This document shows, piece by piece, positions 25,954 through 37,789 of a stretch of DNA of 52,500 nt. The notes under the pieces are model-generated. The model ran no database searches. It had not been told where the DNA came from and was given only the letters and a program-made list of their open reading frames with translations. Within the stretch, counting starts at the first letter, position 1. Every line of letters begins with the position of its first letter. The translations under genes and the position numbers were made by a program. The DNA lies in the NCBI GenBank assembly GCA_009746045.1, contig RPFO01000497.1, positions 1,247,470 through 1,299,969 on the forward strand, written 5' to 3'. The DNA is from Mesostigma viride (Eukaryota; Streptophyta; Mesostigmatophyceae; Mesostigmatales; Mesostigmataceae).

Positions 25954-28900
25954 TCACAGCATGTGCTGGAGGTTGGGGGGATGGCTTTGCAGCCCCTGCA
26001 TAAAGCCATTGCGGATCTGGCTTGCCACCGTGGCCACCGCCCCAGGGTCGTGCGGGATGAAAATGGTGGCAGCACGAGAGGTCTTGCCCACTGCAGGCCA
26101 GAGTCAGAAAAGAAAAAATGTATACGGATGGACCCCCAGACCCCCCGACAAAAGTGCATGCAGGTCTAAGCACGTGACTGTGCCACTGTGGGTGCCAATT
26201 AAGGAACCTTGAGCCCCCAAGACACAATGATTGAGAACCGAGGGAGGGAGCCCTCGACTAGCTTGCACTACCTTCTCTCACTGGCACAAGTGGGCAGACC
26301 ACAGCTAGAGGGCTCTCTCTTCATCATGGTGCAGGCCCAACTAAAGAGTGCATGCAATACAACAATAGGTAAGCTGATAAAGCAGAAGCTGAGGTGCGGT
26401 CGATACGTATAGGCTGAGGCGCAAGCTATTATATTATTTATGATGGCCGCCATGAGCCATGGCCGGGCCAATGCTGATCAATCTAGTACCATCGCGTATA
26501 CATGCCATTCATATATGCCATTCCTACATGCCATCAGTCAATATAATTGCCCATCAGCCCCATCTAACAGCTATAGCGTACTTCTAGGGAGCCCTGAGTA
26601 TGCACGATGTAGATCGCCCGACACGCGCAACATGGTGAGACAAGCAACTTTTTGGCTGGAATCAGCATGACATGTGTGAAGAAGTCAAGAAGACATGCAG
26701 ATGAAAGACAAAGGTTGCAGTGCAGTTTTGTCCCGTTATACTATTCGCAACAGTCTGGCAGGACGTAGTAGTTAATATTTTTAAGATTTTTAGTAATAAT
26801 ATTATTAGGATTTACACGTTACTGGACGTACTGGCAGGGCGTACTGAGTACACTACTGAGTCTACCAGCCACGTTTGCTGGGTAAATCCACTCACGCGAA
26901 ATCCACATAACACAACCCCCGCATTGAGGTCTTCAATACATTTTGATACACTAGAGCGGACCGCATCATTGGTGTTATCTCAAGTGCTTGTCTGGTATCA
27001 TTTATCTCCTAAGTATAAGATCAATGAGACAAATAATAAATACTACTAGTACTATCATCTCAGTAAATAAATAATGCATGAATGAATTAATGAGGCAAAC
27101 AATGAATGACCGAATCAATGAGACCGGGCACCAGCGTTGGCCAAAAATCTGGAGAATACATCTATAAGTAGCTACTGGTGTGAAAGCTTAAGCTCTATGA
27201 ATTCTGCCACCACGTGGGTGGTGTCATATGTACGTACCTTCGGTCAGCGTGTCGAAGTATTGCGTCATCATCATGAGGTTCATCACCTGCATGCAGACAA
27301 ATATAGAGTGCCCAGACGTACAGTGCAGTGAGGCCATGGAGCAAGAAACGGTGCATGCATGACCTCGGCATATTGCCAGGGTTGTGTGTTCCTCGCATTT
27401 ACTAGCGGCAAGCACTGATGATGCAATAAAGAAAAGGAAGGAGACACAAGTGATCCATCTATACCACTGGTGTGTGGCATAGCCCTGCAATAGATAGCCC
27501 TTGTTTGAGCTCATCCTCATGGAACAACCAGTACCGCAGGAGTGCGTCTAACGGACCATAAATAAATCTTGGCATGCAGCTCACCCCACATGCGGAGAGA
27601 ATTGGCCGCCGGCGTGTCTATTGTGCTCCTGTGGCAATGCCTCCTAATTTGATAGTATAGCAGAGTATAGTGGAGTATTATTAACCATGTATTAGTGTAC
27701 GGTTTCAGCAATATACAGAAGGTTTGCCAAACATGCACGGTGTTCGAAGTGTATGCAGCCAGCCTGACACGTAGTAGACTGCAGGGCACTTACCTGGCTC
27801 GGAAGGTAAGATGTGTGCACGTAGAAAAAAATTGGAAGCATAAATTCATTCACTCACAACTGTCTGGCAAGAAGCATTCACAATTAACCGTCAGGAAAGA
27901 GGCATTCAAGTTGAGGAGAGCTAGCATCATGATTGCAGAGAGCAGCGGAGACTTCAGATGGGGGGTATGGGCGATTGATAGTGGCCCATGAGTGATGCAC
28001 CATAGGGACTTGAGCCACCACCCATGCATTATATTTTGTGTACAACATGCAGAGTTTCACATTCCATGCCACCCATGCACAAGGATTGCAAAATCATGAT
28101 CATGATGAATGTTCGGCAGACATAAAAACGGCACGGATAACAAAAGCATCCGCGATCTTTGCCACTCATATCAGTTACATAGACATCTCTGTTCATGATA
28201 TGATCGTTCATGGCCGTTGCGTATGTCGCCTCCCATTGACCCTGGGGCATCAGCCGTCAATATCAACCGATTTGCCAGGGACTTACATCCTTGGGAGTGG
28301 TGTCCTGCGCACAAACAAATGCATGCCCACGCCCACGGCCATGGCCACACCCACGCCCACGCCCACGCCCACATAGAGAGACAACACGTGCACACACAAA
28401 TTCCAGCACAATATTCGAGCCAGGGTCAGTCCACTCTGAAGCACTGGAGACCGAATGATGCAATGCCACGAACGCCAATCGGCCATGCACTCTAGTGCAA
28501 ACCCAAGAGAGACCACGCGGTGTGACATGCATACGCGCTGCAGCAAAACAACCATGCAAGGTGTAGCCCTTGGTGGAGCGAAACCAGAGCTCAACCCCAA
28601 AAGAAAACTAAGACAGGTGTGTGACATTCAACATTGGTAGTGAGCACGCGCGCAGAACAAGGAGCAAACCTTGGTTGCCTTGGTCTGAACCAGAGCTCAG
28701 GCAAGGAAACTAAGGTCTGAGACAATTGAACAGGCGCGCGTGCTCTGCACTAGTGTGGACATTGAACAAAGAATCGGATTTCTTCGAAAATAGTTTAGTA
28801 TAGTGGTACGAGAGAGACCGCCACAGGCGGCAGGGACAGCTGCCGGTTCTATGTCCCACCGGCCGGGCGGGTTTCAGGCGTCAGACATTCAATCATAATT

Positions 28901-31900
28901 AAACCTGGGAAATTGTGGGCCGGCTGCCCTTGGTCAGGCCGCGCGCCACTAGTCCTTAGGCAGCTAGTACGGAATGTACGACATTGCTGAAAAAACGGCG
29001 TCACATGCTAGTGACGTGACAGTCGCCACTTGTCAGTGGCCATATGTTATGACGAAAGCACTTTGCGTGGCAAGCCCTAGTGGGCTCTGAAAGTAGGAGT
29101 AGGAATAGTTCAAAGCTTGCATATTTCGGTAGTAGGGAGTTTGTGACGCAAGTCTGACGTTACACGGAAAGTGAATGACGGTTGTCAGCGGCTGTCCTGC
29201 TTGGCCGAAGGGGAATATAGCCTAACGCAGTTTGTCGTCTAGGTAGTTTCTTTCACCCGCCCACCCACCCCTATTTTCTCTGTTGCTGGGGGGCATGCAC
29301 TATGTGCTGAATTGTTTTCTTATTCCGCTCCACCTTACCATTAATGCATGATGACCCAGTCCACTCAGTGTTCCAATAAAGACTGGTGATTTTTGGGAGT
29401 AAACCAGTGTACTTGAAATAAAATTTCTGTGAACTCTGCGCAACTTTCCAGTGCGGAATTTCGAGGGGGGGGGATTGCCAGTTCGAGACGGAAAAAAATG
29501 ACACCTAGGTATCATGGGTGACTTGCTACTACCATTGCTGGCTATATAGAATAAGGCACCTCAACAGCCTGCGAGAAGTTGGTCACACTGTATGCATTGA
29601 TCACACGGATGGAACAATACTAGGACAAGGCACCTCGTCGGCCTACGAGAGCAGACAGTTTATAGCAAATACAAAAGCTATCGCAAAATACGTCAGTTTA
29701 TAGCAAATTACTTACTGCTGCATATATGTAACCGTAGGACAAGGTACCTCAATGGCCTGCGAGCAGTGGGTGACGAGGTACTGTGCTCGTGTCAGACTTA
29801 TAAACTGCACTTTTATTATTGTGGCGTTGAAGTAGGATGATGGCAGTACCTCGATGGCCTGCGAGAAATGCGTGACGCTCTCCCGCAGCCCCTCCACGAT
29901 GGCCTGGCGCTGGCGCGAGATACCCACACCCTGCAGGTGCTTGCTCTCGGCATCAGCCTCCGCCGCCTTTACGATGCGGATCTTCTCTGCCTCTGCTTTG
30001 TCCTGGGCGGCCATCCTGATGGGTGGGATCGAGATCGTAGGTTTAATTGTAGTTCAGGGACAGGTGCATGGGCTGCTAGCATAAGTCCTAGGCGGCCATC
30101 CGGCACCAAAAGGGTACATGGGGTGGGAGCGGGTTCCGGATAATTAGGGAATCATACAGGGCGGCGGTGTTCCACTACCAGGAAAAATGGGGGCGGTGGT
30201 GGTAGATGGAAGATTACATACAAGGGAATTTTGGGCGGCTCACTATTCAGCAGCGGCCGATGTGTGATCCTTCCCTTTCTTAACCCAACCATAGTCACGA
30301 TAGGTATAAAAACAGAAGCCATTGAAGCAACTCGCCGTACCTTATCGATATACATATAAGAACAGAAGTGATCAAACTAGTCGCCTTGCCTTATCGACAG
30401 ACGTAGGAACAGTGGCGAATAAAACTACTTGCAGTTTCTGACCCGGCGGCGGCGGCGGTTGATCTCGTCCATCGCAAGCCTACACATACAACAACGCTAA
30501 CAGGTCCATAAATAGTGAAGCTACCACTGCTATACAACAACGCTAACAGGTCCATAAATAGTAAAGCTACCACTGCTATACAACAACGCTAACAGGTCCA
30601 TAAATAGTAAAGCTACCACTGCTATTAGTATATGTTTCCTGACTCAGCCTCCATGCTGCGTTCATCTCGTCCAATGCAAGCCTATGCAACAGATGTAGAG
30701 CTATAAATAGCACTGATACGGAGTGCTACTACTAGGTACTGCGCACCTGAGCCTCTGCGCGGCGTTGATCTCGTTCATCGCATGCTTCACGCCCGCGTCG
30801 GGTACGATGTCCGTGACGAGCGCCTGGTGGATCATGAAGCCAAATCCGCCCAGCACCTTGGACAGCTCCTCCTTGACCGCGCGCGCAATGTTGTCCTTCA
30901 GCTGTATATACCAGCCGCGTTGCAATATAATCACACAAATGGACGACAAATAACCAACACGAAGCAGCTTCACCTTTAACGGTGCGCGAAACGTCATCTT
31001 TCCGCTGTGGGTGCGACATGCAAAATGAGCCCCAGAAAACATGAAAAAAAAGCTAAAGAGGATGGGATTTACGTAAAGTAGATAATTATGACACCAAGGC
31101 AGCACCCCCCCCCTATTCGCTACCGTCACCTGCGGGTGCCAGCACCTTACGAAGATGCTTGCAGGAATCATCATGAACACACCGGCCACCAACACAATTC
31201 CTCCTTGATGGCACATGCGCTGTGTGACCAGGTCCGCTGGCCACCATGCCAGAACATGAGGACAAGCGGCGGGGGCACAGGGTGAGGGATGCCAACGGCG
31301 TTCCATGACACTGTTGCTGTTGACAGTGGCAAACAGGCCGGCGAGGTAGCAGCCCTAAATATAACCGTGAATGCTGCTACAAATACTATCGGCACTTAAT
31401 ACGCTTGTAGTGGCATGTTCGTAGCATATAAGGTACTGATTGAACATAGTTACTGATCTATAGCTACTAGTTACTGATTTATAGTTACTGATTTGATTTC
31501 ATTAGTTCCCACCTCGAACAGGTCGTCCAGCTTGATCTTGGGCACCTCTGACCGCACGACGTCGTAGATGTACGAGCGGATCTGCTGGCTCGAGTTGGTC
31601 AGCTGCCACACGCCAACAGACATGTGCACATTGATAACTATTGTCCGTGGTTACAAGGGACGGCCCAGAGCAGCATTATCCCGCCCCAGAGGCTTGAGTT
31701 CAGGCCAGCGGCGCGCCACATGGATCATGAACCCATCAATAACCGCGCCCATCCATTACAACCGAGTTGGTCAACGGTTGCGCAACGATGGACCCATCAC
31801 GCACCGTTGATGAGGCTCGCTTTGGTCAGCTGCCAGAATGAAACGTGCAAACGTGAACCTACAGCACACCATGGAAGCGGCCTGCGTTGGTCATATGAAC

Positions 31901-34900
31901 TATGTACGCGACATGGTCCCGCACACGGATGGTTCCCAGCATCTCAAGAAGGGTTCATGTCGGTCAGCTGGCACGGTGGAGCACAAGAATAACAAAATAA
32001 AAGAATAATAAAATAATTGCATGATAGAAATACATTAATAGTAGAATAGTACTTGTAGTAGAATAATAAAGCCATGTATCAGGCACCAAGGGGTTGGCCA
32101 GCTGTGGTGTGTTCCAGCAAAACAGCATGACTACAGCATGCTCCAGAAACGGCTAGACCGCGGTCGGTCAGCGACTATGAACCAACTTAGCATGACAGGT
32201 AAATAGACAGTGCACCAACAGGCTATCATGAGTCAATCGGCTGCCACGACCCATGGACGGGGGACAGAAGCATGCAGAAGCATGCACTGGGTCCAGAATA
32301 AACTGATTGTGCTACGGTCACCAGATGCGTGATTGGTCTATCACGTGCAGGAGCATACACCAGTCAGCGCACGGTGGGCCGGGGGTCAAAAGAAAATCAA
32401 AATTGCAAGAAAGCCTGCGTTGGTAAAACATGGCAAACTTGGCAAATAAGGATAAAAACAGATATGGAAACGAATCAATAGACAATAGGATGAAGGATAA
32501 CAATAGGAAAGGATACAGATAGGAAACATGTAGCTCTACTGCACATCAGGTCATAGTTACAACTCCAAGTAATAGTTGCCAACTTGCCATCCAACCAGAT
32601 CTCGGCCAATATGGCCGACAGTTCCACCCAAAGTCTCCACTTCAATTGTTGACGGTGCTCCGCGGAACTTGCTAATGAAAGTGACTCCAATATTACCATT
32701 AGGCAAACGTAGAAGAGGCCATGCTTCAGAACCCTGCATCCAACGCTCCGATCTCACAGTGCTCTCATCCCCAGTGGAAAACAGCACCCACGTCGTCTAA
32801 TAAGACGAGGAAAGAGAACGGAGGCTGAATTTTCCCATGGCCACACACCTTATAGAAGGCGTCCTGTGCCTGGGACTCGATGACCTGGTACTGGACGGAG
32901 ACGACCACTGCAACAACAAAGCACATCGCGCATGCGATCGTGCCGCGCGCAGGCAGCCAGCGCAACATGCGTACTGAGTTTCAAAAATGTGGGGCGCCAT
33001 GACCTGGTACTGGGCGAAGAGGACCGCTGCATGCGAGCGCACACGATTGGGCGGCAGGCAGGTAGGCAGGCAGGCAGGCAGGCGGGCGGGCGGGCGGGCG
33101 GGCGGGCGGGCGGGCGGGCGGGCGGGCGGGCGGGCGGGCGGGCGGGCGGGCGGGCGGGCGGGCGGGCGGGCGGGCGGGCGGGCGGGCGGGCGGGCGGGCG
33201 GGCGGCGGGCGGGCGGGCGGGCGGGCGGGCGGGCGGGCGGGCGGGCGGGCGGGCGGCGGGCGGGCGGGCGGGCGGGCGGGCAGGCAGGCAGGCAGGCAGG
33301 CAGGCAGACACAGTACAACATACCATGCATGGTTAGGCAGAGGTTGATGACACATCTGCATGAAATACGATATAAACCATGTCAGGCTGGTACTTGAAGG
33401 TATATTTTCAGACAAAATTGTATAGATTCAATACATGCTCTACACATTACTCCATGAAGATCTGTCTTCAAATACCATACCAAACCAAATCTTGATAGTA
33501 GTACAGGGCTGGGATCTGAAGATACGTTTGCATGCATTATCATGTGAATTTTAGCAGGCTGGGACTTCAAGGTATATTGGGTGCTTATCGTAGGAATCAT
33601 ACAAGCTAGGCTGACTTTGATTATCAGCACAGTAGATCGAATGTGACAAACAGCCGGCTGGCATTCAAATTCGATTCTGCACGATGTTGCACGAACACAG
33701 CCATGCGGACATGCTCACACATCGAATGCCCAAGCGACCCACCACCCTCACCTGATATAAAGTCGTTGAACATAGCGACCCACCACCCTCACCTGCTATT
33801 AAGTAGTTGAACATGAGTACTAGGATTTGAGTGCATGGCCGGGCCCTGGCAAGAATTTCGTGACGGTAGGCGACCGTAGTGATGGACATCATACATATGT
33901 CGCAGCCCCAGACATCGCATCCCCGACAAACAAGGCACATTATCCCATCACCCGTCACAGAACATGGTTCTTGGATATAGTTTCCTCCCAAATGCTTTAC
34001 CAAAACGCAGGCATGATAATACCCTCACCTGTCACAAAGACCCTGTCCAGCTTGGACTTTGTCTCCAGTCTCCACGCGTGCTCTGACCCCCCGGTGAGAA
34101 TAGGAGCTACTATCTCCAAGCCCCTCCATCATAACCAACAATTCGTCCTTGGACTTCTCCCACCCACGACCTTTTCCCTCCCAAACATGGTACAATCCCT
34201 TCACCCCTTACAAACAGAGGTTCTCTCAATGGTCAGGTTCTCTATGTATAAATTCGTTGAGATTCTATATAAACTCAGCAGATTCTATATACAACCTCCT
34301 CACCCGTCACGAACACGTTGTCCTTCATCTTGGTCTCCGCGCCCACTCTTACCTTTATCACAAACACAGGTCCTATTTATAATCCCCTCACCCGTCACGA
34401 ACACGTTGTCCTTGGACTTGGTCTCCACGCCCACGTCCAGCTGCTGGATGCGCAGGCTCAGCCGGCCCGCGACGTGGTCGCCCACGCAAATGCATGTCCA
34501 GTTCAGGCCGGGCCTGAACCAAAACATTCCGTCGCGACGATGTTTAAAGTCAGATGCATTACAGATACATGCATGTACATATATATACACATATATACTG
34601 CAGTCCGAGATCATCCAAAGTCCAACGGTCACGTGATACACATGGAACCACGTTGTGCTGTTGATATATAATTACCGCACAGGATGCGAGATGAGCATCT
34701 GCCGATAAGCGGGATGAGATGAGTCCGAGTATGTACACCAGTGCGGGGCGTGTCTGGATTTAAAAATCATGAACTATAGTCGGTGTAGAACATTGGACTG
34801 GGAAATTCGAGAAGCAGGTGAGGGGACGGCGGCGGGGTGGATCGATGGGGACACAGAAGATCACTAGGTTAATTAAGCCGGGAGGCCCGCTGGCCATGGA

Positions 34901-35390
34901 AGCCAGGAGGCCCGGGGGCTAGGGGATGATATAAGATATAAATCCAGGAAAGAGATAGATATTACAGGGGCGCGCACCTCGCGGCGCGGTCCCGCAAATC
35001 AGCCATGCCGGAGGACAGGTGTGAACTATGCAAACTGGTCATACACGCGTTTGGACGCACCGGGCAACCCTGTTGAACTGGCCAAATCTTTCGACCATGC
35101 CCAGGCTTCCTGCAGTGATCACATAGTTTCGCAAATCACGACGTCACGATTCGCCGACGCCGCAGATCATCAATATTATGCATCAATGAAAGGATATTAA
35201 GCATGCCATACATCCTTTCATTCCAATATCAAGCTACGACAGCATCCCCAGCGAGACTTTGAGTTCGTTGTCAATTTAGCAATATCCACGTCACATTAAG
35301 TGCAATGTAGGCTCGATTGAACGCCGTTACGTGGGCATCGCGACTTAGCGATGACTTACCTGTAGAGATAACTGAAAAAACGAGCCCCAT
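25954..35390 (-). CDS. HIR1: Hypersensitive-induced reaction (HIR) protein, band 7/SPFH family
   Basis: HIR proteins are prohibitin/stomatin relatives that assemble into plasma-membrane microdomains and, in land plants, act in defence. Ten coding exons: 35390-35360, 35109-35061, 34513-34392, 32907-32849, 31602-31513, 30901-30747, 30015-29850, 28304-28287 (18 nt), 27286-27238 and 26090-25954. They give 291 residues, the usual family length. The start MGLVFS fits an N-myristoylation signal. Family motifs follow in order: [124 protein letters not shown] and the tail [20 protein letters not shown]. All splice phases agree and no residue block is missing, so the gene looks intact. Introns 3 to 7 hold copied junction pieces, described separately. 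The gene is sure; exon 1 and the microexon rest on frame, splice sites and fit to the family. Confidence 0.95.
27061..27122. repeat. Imperfect AATGAATG repeat in the last HIR intron
   Basis: Tetranucleotide-like runs of AATG/AATA/ATGA occur on the plus strand, short and degenerate. Confidence 0.5.
28320..28374. repeat. GCCCAC hexamer-rich tract upstream of the HIR microexon
   Basis: Imperfect CCCACG/GCCCAC repeats start about 16 nt from the 3' splice site of the 18-nt exon. In the transcript they read as GTGGGC repeats. Confidence 0.7.
29551..29785 (-). repeat. Three echoes of the exon-7 tail and donor in HIR intron 7
   Basis: The real junction (29850) encodes THFSQAIE then GTACTG. Similar pieces recur at 29738-29780 (THCSQAIE-like, donor GTACC), 29627-29655 (diverged) and 29551-29590 (TNFSQAVE-like, donor GTGCC). 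Each keeps the GAG-GT junction. Spacing is irregular, 70-110 bp. Confidence 0.8.
30439..30690 (-). repeat. Two echoes of the exon-6 tail plus a 46-bp triplicated spacer in HIR intron 6
   Basis: Exon 6 ends at 30747 encoding [12 protein letters not shown]. Copies lie at 30639-30690 ([11 protein letters not shown]-like) and 30439-30486 ([12 protein letters not shown]-like). Between them sit three 46-bp units starting ACAACAACGCTAACAGGTCC (30488, 30534, 30580). Confidence 0.85.
31582..32250 (-). repeat. Degenerate echoes of the exon-5 acceptor junction in HIR intron 4
   Basis: The plus-strand motif GTTGGTCAGCTGCCACA covers the 3' splice site and first codons of exon 5 (31602). Loose copies recur near 31762, 31818, 31880, 31957, 32094, 32165 and 32228. 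The best match is GGTCAGCTGCCAGAATG near 31819; the others are weak. Confidence 0.55.
32970..33055 (-). repeat. Diverged duplicate of HIR exon 4 acceptor and first ten codons
   Basis: Exon 4 reads CAG then [11 protein letters not shown]. About 120 bp upstream in the transcript the minus strand reads GCAG then [11 protein letters not shown], in the same relation to a CAG. After ten codons the similarity stops and no good donor follows, so this is a truncated copy, not a usable alternative exon. Confidence 0.75.
33053..33307. repeat. (GGGC)n microsatellite flanked by (GGCA)n, in HIR intron 3
   Basis: About 200 bp of GGGC with two GGC slips are bounded by five to six GGCA units on each side. 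In the HIR transcript it is a GCCC repeat. Poly-Gly/Arg/Ala open frames across it are artefacts. Confidence 0.97.
33735..34347 (-). repeat. Multiple echoes of the exon-3 tail and donor in HIR intron 3
   Basis: The real junction on the plus strand reads CCTCACCCGTCACGAACACG (34386-34405), then TTGTCCTTGGACTTGGTCTC. A near-perfect copy lies at 34296-34346 (about 90% over 50 bp). Weaker copies lie near 34020-34077, 34195, 33946, 33788 and 33745. The donor CACC/GGTG core is kept in most. Confidence 0.85.
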
Positions 35391-37307
35391 ATTTATATTT
35401 TTATGTACAGATGCGACTGCAAAAGGCTGATCTCACTCCTCGATTCAGTTTGTAATTAAACACGGAAATTACAATTAACAAGCTTTCGCGGTCTAAGGCT
35501 GATTCGTCTGGCTGATTTTGCTGTTTGCGGAGCATAAATTTCTCTGCTCCTCCGGGGGCCGCAAATACCGGCTTATCACGGCGATGCATATGCTGATGCA
35601 AGTTTCGTCACCAATTTCTTTGATCGTACTGCCACCATGCTAATTCATCAACAGGACAGGTGGTACACTGGTACTGGGGGCAAGTGGCAACAAGTTAGCG
35701 CGCCTCAGGCTAGGAGGCAGGAGCATAAGCTTCTTTATTGTACTGTGTACAGTCATTCACGCCTTAAGTTGGGTTGGCTTAAGTCGGGTTCACGGCCTTA
35801 GTTGGGTTGACCCCTCAAAAACCTCGAACCCAACTTAAGGCGTGAATGGCTCGATGAAACCATCATTACAAATACAGTGCTGTAAGCCGAACAGCAGACA
35901 AACCAGCATTACAACTTGTCCCCTGTGGGACAAGTGCACAGCCAAATCCCCTGCGATCACTGTGATTCCTTTTTGCCTAGTACCACTCGCAGGTTTGACC
36001 GTCAGATATTCGGCCCGCCAGTCTGAACCGTAGGATCTTAGTTTTGAAATTAAAGTATGATACTTTCGGAAATGTTGGTGGTTTGGGGGAAATTATGGAA
36101 AAGGTGCCATGGCGCGGTCGTAATGAAGCGTGGTAGCCATCAATGGCTGACGGCGGAGCTCATAACTTTCACGTTTGGGCACCAAATTCGGCCGTGAATA
36201 TCACACTCGCTTTGTCTTTCTAAGACGCACACGCTGATATATTTTCCTGAAGCTATCACGTGATGAATATTATGGCGAGCAAACACTCGGCCTCCGCGCA
36301 GTGCAGCTAGCCGCTAGCCGGCGGCCGGCGGCCGGCGGCTGCGCTAAGCCCTGAAAATACGTCTGCAGCTCCGGCCGGCTGCAGCTTCGCCCTCCGGGCC
36401 AGCAGGCAGCGGCGCCACTAGCCAAGTACTAGTGGTCGTCCCGCCCCCGGGGCTCGCCTCCCCCGCAGCGTCGCCTGAGCCCAAGCGCAGTTGCCCTGCC
36501 GAGCCGACGGAACTGGGAAGCGCTCGACTTTGACGGCCGGCAGCCGAGCCCGGCTTTTTTGACAAGATCACCGAAGACAACTTCCTTTTGCTACGTGTTC
36601 CGGGGATCGCACTGACGCCTCGCTTATTGAACTGTGCAAGCAGCTCGATCAGTCTTCCACCACCAGAGTCGCCTCGTCGATGCCTCATCCCTTTGGACAT
36701 TGGAGGCGCCCATACGAATACATGATCCTCACCGCCCCCTGCCCCCGACTGCAGCAATATATACGCCCTCTTCTCCCTCCATCGACGAGCTCTGGCCCCC
36801 CAAGGCCCTCACCACCGGCCACCTTGACCGAATCCTCCATCCGCTCAGGCACTCGAGCGCAGCACGTGGCCCCCCTCGCTGTCGATGTGGCAGCAATGGG
36901 CGGCACGCTGGCTGCCGAGCTCCCCCTCCTAGCTCTCCACCATCTCCACCGCACCTCCACCCTCCTCGCCTCCTCCACAGCCACCGCCCCCCCCAACCGC
37001 CGCCATCACCGCCCAGCTCCGCGACATCGATCAGCTCCCCAAGGACAACACGCCATCGCCATCGAGTGCATGCAAAACACCGCAGGCCTCACCGCCCACC
37101 TGCGGTGAAGGACATGGCCGCCAAGCCAGCCCGGCCTCTCTGGCCCGGCAGGGGATGCTCCCCCCCAGCCGGACCTGGGCGGGGCATGCTGAAGCACCAC
37201 ACCACCTCCACCGGCCATGCACCTCCACCATCGCGGCACAGCTCAAGCAACATGTGCAACGCTCGACCTCCGCGACCTGAGGCCGACCTCACCAAGCGCA
37301 TCAACAA
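35391..37307. other. HIR upstream region and GC-rich unassigned sequence
   Basis: The first part should contain the HIR promoter; no TATA box is clear. A hairpin lies at 35755-35847. From about 36300 the base composition turns GC- and CCT-rich on the plus strand. Pro/Ser/His-rich open frames there (36634-37344) may be the decayed N-terminal part of the LINE ORF1 that follows, but I recognise no domain. Confidence 0.4.
35755..35847. repeat. Perfect 21-bp inverted repeat (hairpin), upstream of HIR
   Basis: ATTCACGCCTTAAGTTGGGTT at 35755-35775 (first 20 bases ATTCACGCCTTAAGTTGGGT) has its exact reverse complement at 35827-35847. The 51-bp loop holds further partial copies of the arm (TTAAGTCGGGTT, CTTAGTTGGGTT). 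It lies about 370 bp upstream of the HIR start codon. Confidence 0.95.
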
Positions 37308-37775
37308 ATGTCATCGTCAAGCACTTCGACCAGCCGGCAGGTGAGACCTCGGAGACTCTTGGGCACCATCACGTTTGAGCGCGACATTCTTACCCCCATG
37401 CAACTCACTGGTGAGCTCCGGATGTCGGCTGTCCGCCTTCCCCGCGCGCGGGAAAAGGCTGGCGCCCGGCTCCCCTGCATGCTCCTCACCTTTAAGTACA
37501 TGGCGGATAAGCTGTCGTTTCTTCAATTCCACAAGAAACTCTCGGGGACTTCCTACACGCTGGACAACGACTTGACCCTGGCACAGCAACAGCGGGAACG
37601 GGAGCTATGGCCGACCTACCTCCCAGCTCCGGCAGAGCGCAGGCCGGGGAAAAGGTCGGTGTACTGGAGGGGGGTCAGGTCATCCTCGATCGTCGACCAC
37701 AAGGGCTCCCTGGTAGGCGCCCCCTGCCACCCCAGCGACCCGAGTCTAGGGATATATAGCAGCAGTGTAGATTAG
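37308..37775 (+). pseudogene. LINE ORF1-like C-terminal fragment (L1 ORF1p-like RNA-binding domain)
   Basis: The open stretch encodes RLPCMLLTFKYMADKLSFLQ, then LDNDLTLAQQQRERELWPTY and a Lys/Arg-rich YWRGVRSSSIVDHK end. The order (basic strand, alternating hydrophobics, acidic loop, Gln/Arg-Arg-rich helix ending in LWP, basic hairpin) matches the C-terminal domain of L1-type ORF1 proteins. Upstream it is broken by stops. It is followed at once by a partial TIR-element copy and then by the same short sequence that precedes the RT fragment at 23931. Confidence 0.55.
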
Positions 37776-37789
37776 TCAGGCTTAGCCTA

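Noticed and set aside
32797-33415. Poly-Arg/Pro/Ala and Gly/Arg frames around the GGGC repeat
   Set aside because: Tetranucleotide repeats are open in all frames; the region is HIR intron 3.
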